A DNA stretch of 5,875 nucleotides. It comes from Clostridiaceae bacterium. Its GTDB lineage: Bacteria; Bacillota; Clostridia; DSM-8532. Shown piece by piece: positions 1 to 5,298 of the stretch. Position numbers and translations under genes: made by a program. The stretch is taken from positions 1-5,875 of the forward strand of contig JANYKF010000104.1 in NCBI GenBank assembly GCA_025361665.1, written 5' to 3'. Every line of letters begins with the position of its first letter. Position 1 is the stretch's first letter. Under the pieces are notes generated by a model. It was not told where the DNA came from. It ran no database searches and saw only the letters and a list, made by a program, of their open reading frames with translations.

Positions 1-1040
1 TCAGACTCGGGTTTGTGGGCACGGGATTCATGGGCCAAAGAGCCCACTTGATCAACTACGTTGGCTTGCCGGACTGTGAAATTGTCGCCTTGGCGGAACC
101 AAGGAAGAAAATGGCGGAAGAAGTGGCCCGACGGTACGGGATCCGTGAGACGTATGGGGATCACCTGTCCCTGCTGGCCAATGCAGATGTGGATGCAATC
201 GTGGCCGCGCAACCCTTTTCACACCATATCCACATCATGCCCGACATCTTGAAAGCCGGAAAGGCGCTTCTGACGGAGAAGCCGATCGCAGTATGCCCGG
301 AATCGGGAACCATTCTGGCGGAACTGGCTGAGAAGAACCATAATGTCTATATGCTGGGTTATCACAAGCGTTCTGACCCTGCCATGGAATATGCAAAAGA
401 CCTGATTGGCGCCTGGAAGAAGAGCAATGAATACGGCGCCATGAGAATGGTCCGGATCACGATGCCTCCCGGAAACTGGATGGGCGGCGTAAGGATGGAG
501 GACATGATTACTTCAGACGAAGCATATCCGGCCATTCAGGCGGAAAATCCCCCTTCCAGTTTCGACGGGAAGACAGGAAATGAGTATGTATCTTTCGTCA
601 ACTACTACATCCATCAGGTCAATGCCATGAGATTCCTCCTTGGAGAACCCTACAAGGTGGTATTCGCGGAAAAATCCGGCGTGCTGATGGCAGTTGAAAG
701 CGCTTCAGGTGTCGCTGGGATCCTGGAAATGGCTCCATACAGCCGTACCCGGGATTGGGAAGAGACCCTGTTCGTCGGGTTCGAAAAAGGCTACATCAGC
801 GTTGTGCTGTCTGCCCCGCTCGCAGCCCAGGAGCCTGGAACCGTCTCCGTCTACACAGACAACGGGAAGAGTGCACCTGTAGTGACTCAGCCGGTTCTGC
901 CCCGGGTTTCCGCCATGCGCAACCAGGCGATGAACTTTCTGGCGGCCGTACGCGGCGAGAAAGCGGTGCCTTGCGGCCCTCGGGAAGCCGCGACTGACCT
1001 GGCGATTGCCGCCGACTACATTCGCATGAGGTTTTTGTGA
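1..1040 (+). CDS. Gfo/Idh/MocA family NAD(P)-dependent oxidoreductase (5' end outside window)
   Basis: Predicted cytoplasmic dehydrogenase or reductase acting on a sugar, inositol or sugar-acid type substrate with NAD(P). The reading frame is open from base 3 and reads RLGFVGTGFMG, so the Rossmann GxGxxG loop straddles the GTG at 15. That GTG is a valine codon, not the start, and the true start lies a few codons left of the window. About 345 residues are visible, close to the usual family length, so little is missing. Numbered from the codon at 15, the family E-K-P motif is at 88-90 (LLTEKPIAV). The usual catalytic Asp-x3-His region reads NYYIHQVN, with His at 200 and Asn at 196 where many members have Asp. 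There is no signal peptide or membrane segment. The stop at 1038-1040 lies in the first copy of a 37-bp tandem repeat, 33 bp before the ferredoxin start, so the two genes are probably co-transcribed. The substrate cannot be read from the sequence. The family call is secure. Confidence 0.9.
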   Translation, partial: RLGFVGTGFMGQRAHLINYVGLPDCEIVALAEPRKKMAEEVARRYGIRETYGDHLSLLANADVDAIVAAQPFSHHIHIMPDILKAGKALLTEKPIAVCPESGTILAELAEKNHNVYMLGYHKRSDPAMEYAKDLIGAWKKSNEYGAMRMVRITMPPGNWMGGVRMEDMITSDEAYPAIQAENPPSSFDGKTGNEYVSFVNYYIHQVNAMRFLLGEPYKVVFAEKSGVLMAVESASGVAGILEMAPYSRTRDWEETLFVGFEKGYISVVLSAPLAAQEPGTVSVYTDNGKSAPVVTQPVLPRVSAMRNQAMNFLAAVRGEKAVPCGPREAATDLAIAADYIRMRFL

Positions 1041-1080
1041 AAATACCGTCGACTGCATTCAGATGAGGTTTTTGTGAAAA
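1007..1080 (+). repeat. 37-bp tandem duplication at the oxidoreductase/ferredoxin junction
   Basis: Copy 1 is 1007-1043 and copy 2 is 1044-1080, directly adjacent and identical at 32 of 37 positions. The differences are at 1008/1045, 1012/1049, 1018/1055, 1024/1061 and 1025/1062. The last 18 bases of each copy, ATGAGGTTTTTGTGAAAA, are identical. In the oxidoreductase frame, copy 1 ends in YIRMRFL-stop. Copy 2 read in the same register gives CIQMRFL-stop, so it is a duplicated gene end. Both copies hold GAGG, five T and GTG. The GTG of copy 1 overlaps the oxidoreductase stop as GTGA, but its frame ends after nine codons. The GTG of copy 2 opens the ferredoxin. Confidence 0.9.
1065..1076 (+). 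promoter_or_regulatory. Ribosome binding site and GTG start of the ferredoxin gene
   Basis: GAGG at 1065-1068 lies 5 bases before GTG at 1074-1076. The ATG at 1063 runs into a TGA after four codons and cannot be the start. The same GAGG-T5-GTG block occurs 37 bp upstream (1028-1039) as a decoy or ancestral start, giving a nine-residue open frame. Confidence 0.65.
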
Positions 1081-1298
1081 GAGTGATTGTCCGGCCGGAA
1101 ACCTGCGCAGCATGTTCTGATTGTTTCGTACAGCAAATCTGTGATCGGGATGCCATCATCAGGGAGTCGCCTGAAGACAAGCCCTGGATCGATTTTTACA
1201 AATGTTCAGGGTGCATGAAATGCATTGCGCTCTGCCCGTTCGGCGCGGTGGAGGATGTGTCCCAGCCTTGCAGCGGCCGCGCACGGAGCAGCTGGTAG
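1074..1298 (+). CDS. Small 4Fe-4S ferredoxin-like protein with two cysteine motifs
   Basis: A 74-residue probable electron carrier or Fe-S subunit, cytoplasmic, with no signal peptide. The first motif is C11-x2-C14-x2-C17-x5-C23 (CAACSDCFVQQIC). The second is the canonical C44-x2-C47-x2-C50-x3-C54-P (CSGCMKCIALCP). Two [4Fe-4S] clusters are likely, as in bacterial-type ferredoxins. The first motif is unusual: five residues instead of three precede its last Cys, and the following Pro is absent. An extra Cys66 sits in a C-terminal tail (about residues 62-74) with no recognisable feature. The start is GTG at 1074 with GAGG in front; a GTG at 1083 in the same frame is less well placed. It follows the oxidoreductase gene on the same strand, and its stop is 6 bp from the stop of the convergent pdxA gene. 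Its redox partner is unknown. Linking it to the neighbouring oxidoreductase is inference, since Gfo/Idh enzymes normally use nicotinamide alone. Confidence 0.75.
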   Translation: MKRVIVRPETCAACSDCFVQQICDRDAIIRESPEDKPWIDFYKCSGCMKCIALCPFGAVEDVSQPCSGRARSSW

Positions 1299-1304
1299 CA
1301 GGGC

Positions 1305-2273
1305 TCATCCTCCGGCAAGCATTTTTCCGGCAAAGTTGAATGCCTCCACCAGACTGCGGGTGGAGGCTATTCCTTTGTATGCGATGTCAAACGCTGTTCC
1401 ATGGTCCACGGATGTCCGGACTACCCGGAGTCCGAGTGTCACGTTCACGCCCCCATCGAAATCCAGCAGCTTTAACGGGATATGTCCCTGATCATGGTAC
1501 ATGCAGACAACTGCGTCATATTCATTCCGGCATGCTTTCACAAAGACCGTATCCGGTGCGACAGGCCCATCCGCATCGATGCCCCTGGCCTTTGCCATCT
1601 CCACGGCCGGGCGGATCTCCAGGATTTCTTCCATCCCGAAAGCGCCATTTTCGCCGGCGTGTGGATTGAGTCCCGCCACGGCGATTCTCGGATTCGCAAT
1701 AAATCCTTTCAGGGCTTCATGCGTCAGGCGGATCACATCGGCTATCCTGTCCTTTTTCACGGCAGCAACCGCTTCAGCCATGGAACAGTGTGTGCTGACA
1801 TGCGTGACAATCAATTTTTCAGAAACCAGCATCATCGTGTAATGCGTTTCCTCACACAGAGCGGCAATCATTTCCGTATGGCCCGTGAAAGCTTTGAAGG
1901 AGAGCCTGGTGGCTTCCTTGTTCATGGGCAGGGTCACCAGGCCGGAGATTTCACCTTGCAAAGCGAGTTTTGTCGCTGTTTCGACATACTTGTACGCCGC
2001 ATATCCCGACTCCTTTGAAATTATGCCTATTCGCAACGTTTCTTTTTTCATGAGCCCCAAATCCATGACATTGAGGAATCCTTCCAACCGGGGGCCGGTA
2101 CCCACCATCCGGTTCAGCTTCACATCGTATCGCAGGAGCTGATTACAGTAATCAAGCACCTCATAATCGCCGACGACCAGGAAATCTCCTGGTAAAAGGT
2201 TTTCACAGAATGCTTTCAAAACAAGCTCCGGCCCTATTCCGGAAGGGTCTCCCATTGTGATGGCCAGCAGCAT
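1305..2273 (-). CDS. pdxA: PdxA-family dehydrogenase, probably PdxA2 (D-threonate/D-erythronate 4-phosphate dehydrogenase)
   Basis: A 322-residue, full-length PdxA-family NAD(P)- and divalent-metal-dependent dehydrogenase. Classical PdxA oxidises 4-hydroxythreonine 4-phosphate in vitamin B6 synthesis. PdxA2 members beside DUF1537 kinases oxidise and decarboxylate a tetronate 4-phosphate to dihydroxyacetone phosphate. Family motifs are intact: MGDPSGIGPE at 7-16, TGHTE at 130-134, THVSTH at 157-162, NPHAGE at 203-208, YHDQGH at 259-264 and RTSVDHGTAFDIAYKG at 286-301. Metal-ligand histidines by family analogy are His158, His205 and His260. The ATG at 2271-2273 is 3 bp after the kinase stop. 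GGAGGG (2286 to 2281 on the minus strand) lies 7 bases upstream, inside the end of the kinase gene, so translation is probably coupled. It is the last gene of the five-gene operon and converges with the ferredoxin. No B6 gene is adjacent, which favours PdxA2. The choice between PdxA and PdxA2 rests on context, not on a diagnostic residue. Confidence 0.9.
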   Translation of the reverse strand: MLLAITMGDPSGIGPELVLKAFCENLLPGDFLVVGDYEVLDYCNQLLRYDVKLNRMVGTGPRLEGFLNVMDLGLMKKETLRIGIISKESGYAAYKYVETATKLALQGEISGLVTLPMNKEATRLSFKAFTGHTEMIAALCEETHYTMMLVSEKLIVTHVSTHCSMAEAVAAVKKDRIADVIRLTHEALKGFIANPRIAVAGLNPHAGENGAFGMEEILEIRPAVEMAKARGIDADGPVAPDTVFVKACRNEYDAVVCMYHDQGHIPLKLLDFDGGVNVTLGLRVVRTSVDHGTAFDIAYKGIASTRSLVEAFNFAGKMLAGG

Positions 2274-2276
2274 CGT

Positions 2277-3686
2277 CTATCCCTCCGTGGAACAATCATT
2301 GGGTTTTGGGGTCGGGCTGATGGATTCGTTAGGTTTTAGTGTCGGACATATCGATTCCCTGATTTTCTTAAGGATGTCTGTTTCGCCGAATCCGCCAGCC
2401 TTGGTTACGAGCCAGGATGTTTTAGACCCGGTTTCAAGTTTTGACAACACAATGCCGGGCTGAATCTCCCGGCAGGGCTCCAATGTCTGCACACCCAGTT
2501 GATTCATGATGCCGATGGCCGTATCGCCGCCAAAAATGACAAGCAGGATCCGATCCTGACTGCGAAAAACGGCTTGGACTATCTTCGCCATGTTGCCGGA
2601 GATGATGGCGGAAAGACTCCGGCCGGAAATGCCGTTGCCTTGCGCCAGCCTGTCACCGGATGCAACATCTTCAATCCCCAATGCGGCGGCAAGGATGACA
2701 TCCTTTCCGGCATCCATCAGACGGCTGATTTCATTGGCTTTGTCGTCAAGAAGCCATTCATCGGCATCGATCGCTGCAAGTTTTTCTTCCGGAGTCATTT
2801 TGATCACAATGCATCCATGATCGGCTGCATAGGCAATCTGTGCCTGCGAAACTGCGTTCAGGCTTCCGCACACCGTCAGCATCCGCCCGAAAGGAAAATC
2901 GGGACACGGAAACCGGGGTTTGGATTCGGGACAGACTACTTTTTTATCAAATTCAAGCGCATCCGCCAGGGCGGTAGCAAGTCCGGCGCATCCGGCCGTC
3001 ACCAGCAGCAGATGCCTGTTGTTCAGCCAATGAACGGCTTGCCGCAGTTCCTCCTGCGTACGGGAATCAATAATATGGATCGTTTTCCCTTTTTGCCCGG
3101 AATCCATCCCGGCCAGCCTGTCCGGCGCCTCCGCTGACACGGTTGAATACGCACATTGCCGTCCGATGATATTCCGAATGTCGCTGCTGGTCATCGGTTC
3201 AAGCGGATCCCCTGCAAACGGGGTCAGCTCCAGCGGCATGCCATGAACGTATTGCCGTCCGTTCACCGTTGTCCTTCCATTTGCGGGATAAGCCGGCAGA
3301 AACATCAAATCAGGCGTGTCCCACGCATCCACGACGGCTTGGAGCTCACTCCCGATATTCCCTCTCAGAGTGGAGTCTGTTTTCTTCATGACATATGCAA
3401 TCCCGCTTTTCTTCGCGGATTGCGCGGTACGGTACACCCGTTGATAAGCATCACTGGCGGAGAGATGCCTGCTTTCCGTATTGACGACAAGAACGGAAAC
3501 ATCCGTGTCAATGCTGTCTATGGAAACATCCACGTCAAGGCTGTCCATGGAAACATCCGCGTCAAGGCGACCTGCACAAAATCCCGGATCCATGGTCACC
3601 AGCGTCCTGATGCCCTTGCCCGAAAACTGAACACCGGTATCCATGGCACCCGTTAGATCATCAGCTATCACCAGCAGCTTGATCAT
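2277..3686 (-). CDS. Four-carbon acid sugar kinase family protein (DUF1537; DtnK/OtnK type)
   Basis: A 469-residue ATP-dependent kinase of the DUF1537 family, which phosphorylates tetronates or 3-oxo-tetronates at C4. The N-terminal sugar-binding domain shows ADDLTGA at 8-14, KKTDSTLRGNIGSEL at 101-115 and PAYPANGRT at 131-139. The C-terminal nucleotide-binding domain shows SGRSLSAII at 354-362, GGDTA at 386-390 and VTKAGGFG at 427-434. Beside pdxA the best guess is D-threonate kinase (DtnK-like); other acid sugars remain possible. Two features are odd. A 9-residue acidic repeat at about 41-65 (DVSMDS, DVSIDS, DVSV) sits between the first strands, where relatives run straight into VLVV-T-E-S/T-RH. 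A 10-residue repeat, ESICPTLKPN then ESISPTPKPN (444-463), forms a tail after the usual family end. Both match DNA tandem repeats and keep frame, so the gene looks functional. The ATG at 3684-3686 follows the LarA-family stop by 12 bp. A G-rich AGGGG just upstream serves as ribosome binding site. Confidence 0.93.
   Translation of the reverse strand: MIKLLVIADDLTGAMDTGVQFSGKGIRTLVTMDPGFCAGRLDADVSMDSLDVDVSIDSIDTDVSVLVVNTESRHLSASDAYQRVYRTAQSAKKSGIAYVMKKTDSTLRGNIGSELQAVVDAWDTPDLMFLPAYPANGRTTVNGRQYVHGMPLELTPFAGDPLEPMTSSDIRNIIGRQCAYSTVSAEAPDRLAGMDSGQKGKTIHIIDSRTQEELRQAVHWLNNRHLLLVTAGCAGLATALADALEFDKKVVCPESKPRFPCPDFPFGRMLTVCGSLNAVSQAQIAYAADHGCIVIKMTPEEKLAAIDADEWLLDDKANEISRLMDAGKDVILAAALGIEDVASGDRLAQGNGISGRSLSAIISGNMAKIVQAVFRSQDRILLVIFGGDTAIGIMNQLGVQTLEPCREIQPGIVLSKLETGSKTSWLVTKAGGFGETDILKKIRESICPTLKPNESISPTPKPNDCSTEG
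2281..2286 (-). promoter_or_regulatory. Ribosome binding site of pdxA inside the kinase 3' end
   Basis: On the minus strand GGAGGG (2286 to 2281) lies 7 bases before the ATG at 2273. It covers the last codons of the kinase gene, whose stop TAG (2279 to 2277) is 3 bp from that ATG. This arrangement fixes the pdxA start and suggests translational coupling. Confidence 0.75.
2298..2357 (-). repeat. 30-bp in-frame tandem repeat (two copies) in the kinase C-terminal tail
   Basis: Copies at 2328-2357 and 2298-2327 (minus-strand reading order) match at about 22 of 30 bases. They encode ESICPTLKPN followed by ESISPTPKPN. The repeated segment begins about 10 residues after the conserved VTKAGGFG motif, so it adds a Pro/Ser/Lys/Asn-rich tail outside the catalytic fold. 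The reading frame is kept. Confidence 0.8.
3495..3569 (-). repeat. 27-bp in-frame tandem repeat (about 2.8 copies) near the kinase N-terminus
   Basis: On the plus strand, units start at 3495, 3522 and 3549, each opening with GGAAACATCC. Units 1 and 2 match at 23 of 27 bases. Unit 3 matches unit 2 at 20 of its first 21 bases and then diverges. The minus-strand translation is a 9-residue acidic period, D-V-S-x-D-S-L/I-D-x, at about residues 41-65 of the kinase. The length is a multiple of three, so the frame is preserved. Confidence 0.85.
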
Positions 3687-3698
3687 GCCCTGCCCCTG

Positions 3699-4946
3699 TC
3701 AGAATGGGATGATATTCCCATCACCATCGAACATCTCCTGCATTTCCCCGGCATTCCCGTCCGTGTCATTCAATACAAGTTCTCTCAAAACTGCCGGAGA
3801 AACGTACATTTCGTCCAGTTTCAGCGTGTTCCTGATGCGGATGATCCTTGCGTCCGGAATGTTGATGGGTCCTGCTGTCCGCAGGGCATATGTCATGGCC
3901 TGCCGCGCATTTTCCGCGACGATCGGCATTTTCCCCCGCTCCGTAAATGTGCTGGTCAGCACATTTTCATAAGTTGCCTCAAAATCAATCTGTCCATAAA
4001 AACGGCGCGTGATGAAATCCGCCAGGCCCATGCCAAGCGCATTTCCATGGGAACCTTCCGTCAATTCCAGCGCGATGATGTTGGATACATTTGGGCGAAC
4101 AGGTTCCTGCTGGCCCCGGATGCGCATCCTTCCGGTAATGTTCGGATCCATCCCCACGCCGCTGATGTCCTTGCCCAATTGGTCCACAATCAGCACGTCC
4201 AGTTTGTCAACAGGCAGACAGGGCATGTGTCGACGGCAGAAGTCCAGCAGTTTGAGTTCCTCCCGCTCCAGATCCTCAGCTCGGATGGCCTGGATGACAG
4301 CGGTCTGATCATATGCGTTTTCCACGATGCCGATGCCCATGATGATGTTGGAATCCTGCAGAATGTGGCGCGCTGTCACTGGAATCAGCTCTTTCAGCCC
4401 ATATACGCCATACCGGTGAATTTCCAGCGCCATCGCATGCTTGCCGAGACCGATGACGCACATTTTCAACAGTCCGCTTTCAGTCGTGCCATGGTAATCA
4501 GTGTGAACCTTGACCCGGTTGATGACAATCGTCGCATCGGCCTCGAAAGCATGTCGGTCCATGTAGACCCTGTGGCCGAGGTTGCCTGGCGGCAGGGACA
4601 CGACTTCCATGGATGAACGGATTTCAGCGCCGATATATTCTTCTGTGACGCCATATCCTTCAAGGACCTGTCTTTGCCCTTCGGCAGTGGCACCGCCATG
4701 GCTGCCCATTGCCGGGATGATGAAAGGATCGCCACCCATCTCCCGAATCGTTTCCACTGTCGCCTTGACGATCCTGTCAAGGTTGGCGATGCCCCGGCTG
4801 CCGACCGCTATCGCGACCCTCGCGCCCGCCTTCAGCGAAACGCCGACGGACAGGATCTGTTCCCTTGTTGTTCGTTCAATCTCCTCGATGTGTCCTGGCT
4901 CAAATGTCTGGCGTATCTTGACCATTTTGGGGATTGCGAAACTCAT
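3699..4946 (-). CDS. LarA-family protein (lactate racemase N-terminal domain, DUF2088), putative hydroxy-acid epimerase
   Basis: A 415-residue LarA-superfamily protein. LarA enzymes use a nickel-pincer nucleotide to racemise or epimerise 2-hydroxy acids. By eye, the LarA His108/His174/Lys184/His200 set is matched by His83 (MGSHGG), His148 (VKVHTD), Lys161 (SGLLKM) and His177 (LEIHRYG). The Lys-to-second-His spacing is 16 in both. His83 to His148 is 65 residues here, against 66 in LarA. The DxTR segment of LarA reads VGSR (48-51) here, keeping Arg51 but not the Asp. The chosen ATG at 4944-4946 has GGGAG 6 bases upstream and starts 13 bp after the nucleotidyltransferase stop. An ATG at 5003 would add 19 residues, overlap the upstream gene and has no comparable site. 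No signal peptide is seen. The kinase and pdxA follow at once, so a tetronate C2 epimerase is a reasonable inference. Cofactor genes larB, larC and larE are not in the window. A non-racemase role for this divergent branch is possible. Confidence 0.8.
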   Translation of the reverse strand: MSFAIPKMVKIRQTFEPGHIEEIERTTREQILSVGVSLKAGARVAIAVGSRGIANLDRIVKATVETIREMGGDPFIIPAMGSHGGATAEGQRQVLEGYGVTEEYIGAEIRSSMEVVSLPPGNLGHRVYMDRHAFEADATIVINRVKVHTDYHGTTESGLLKMCVIGLGKHAMALEIHRYGVYGLKELIPVTARHILQDSNIIMGIGIVENAYDQTAVIQAIRAEDLEREELKLLDFCRRHMPCLPVDKLDVLIVDQLGKDISGVGMDPNITGRMRIRGQQEPVRPNVSNIIALELTEGSHGNALGMGLADFITRRFYGQIDFEATYENVLTSTFTERGKMPIVAENARQAMTYALRTAGPINIPDARIIRIRNTLKLDEMYVSPAVLRELVLNDTDGNAGEMQEMFDGDGNIIPF

Positions 4947-4952
4947 ATCTTG

Positions 4953-4957
4953 CTCCC
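4953..4957 (-). promoter_or_regulatory. Ribosome binding site that decides the LarA-family start
   Basis: GGGAG on the minus strand (4957 to 4953) is 6 bases before the ATG at 4946 and two bases after the nucleotidyltransferase TGA (4962 to 4960). It supports the shorter LarA-family start at 4946 over the overlapping ATG at 5003. Confidence 0.75.
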
Positions 4958-4959
4958 GT

Positions 4960-5298
4960 TCAGCCGGAGTCTGCGTCACGGCCTGCAGCTGTCTGTATTT
5001 CAACGCTTGTCTTGAGAATCACGTGTCGGAATGCATCGGTCAAACGATGCCAGTCCAGTAGATCAACGGTAAACGGCAAGAGCGAATCCTCAAATGAATC
5101 TCGCAGGTCGCCGAGTTCCTCCAGCGGGAGTTTTTCCCTGCCGATGATAACCAGATCCAGATCGGAATGAGGACGGGATGAATGCCGCACCCTCGAACCA
5201 AATGCGCGAACCGCCCGACCCGGAACATGCTGTCTCAACAAGGCCAGAATCAAGCTCAACTGGGAATCGGTGAGATCGATCCCTTCACAATCAATCAT
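4960..5298 (-). CDS. Minimal nucleotidyltransferase (MNT), antitoxin-type partner of the HEPN protein
   Basis: A 112-residue, single-domain nucleotidyltransferase of the DNA polymerase beta superfamily. The signature GSR at 34-36 is followed by D46-x-D48 (GS-x10-D-x-D). A third acidic position lies in FTVDLLDW (Asp79 or Asp82). The metal-binding acidic set therefore looks complete and the enzyme is probably active. In HEPN/MNT modules the MNT protein neutralises the HEPN protein, in studied cases by transferring AMP to it. The ATG at 5296-5298 overlaps the HEPN stop by 8 bp (ATGATTGA), with GAGG (5308 to 5305) 6 bases upstream. A TTG at 5310 in the same frame would add four residues but is not needed. 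The LarA-family gene begins 13 bp after its stop, so the pair seems to be transcribed with the metabolic genes. A housekeeping nucleotidyltransferase role of the HI0073 type cannot be excluded. Confidence 0.88.
   Translation of the reverse strand: MIDCEGIDLTDSQLSLILALLRQHVPGRAVRAFGSRVRHSSRPHSDLDLVIIGREKLPLEELGDLRDSFEDSLLPFTVDLLDWHRLTDAFRHVILKTSVEIQTAAGRDADSG

Noticed and set aside
15..17. GTG as the start codon of the oxidoreductase
   Set aside because: The frame is open to the window edge, and RLGF upstream completes the first strand of the Rossmann fold. The GTG codes for an internal valine.
1273..1280. GCGGCCGC palindrome in the ferredoxin 3' end
   Set aside because: A lone 8-bp palindrome is expected by chance at this GC content, and it has no T-tract or partner site.
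1311..1334. TCCGGCAA direct repeat near the pdxA stop
   Set aside because: Eight bases with imperfect surroundings, explained by the similar FAGK and LAGG codons at the PdxA C-terminus.
1482..2018. Long plus-strand open frame opposite pdxA
   Set aside because: The minus strand carries every PdxA motif across this stretch. The plus-strand translation has no recognisable domain and no ribosome binding site.
2499..3137. 212-codon plus-strand open frame opposite the kinase
   Set aside because: It is antisense to a well-conserved DUF1537 kinase and reads as a composition shadow without motifs.
3495..3569. The regularly spaced GGAAACATCC units as a CRISPR array
   Set aside because: The units are directly adjacent with no unique spacers, and they are in-frame coding sequence of the kinase.
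4947..5003. Longer N-terminus of the LarA-family protein from an ATG at 5003
   Set aside because: It would overlap the nucleotidyltransferase by 44 bp and has no good ribosome binding site. GGGAG sits correctly before the ATG at 4946.
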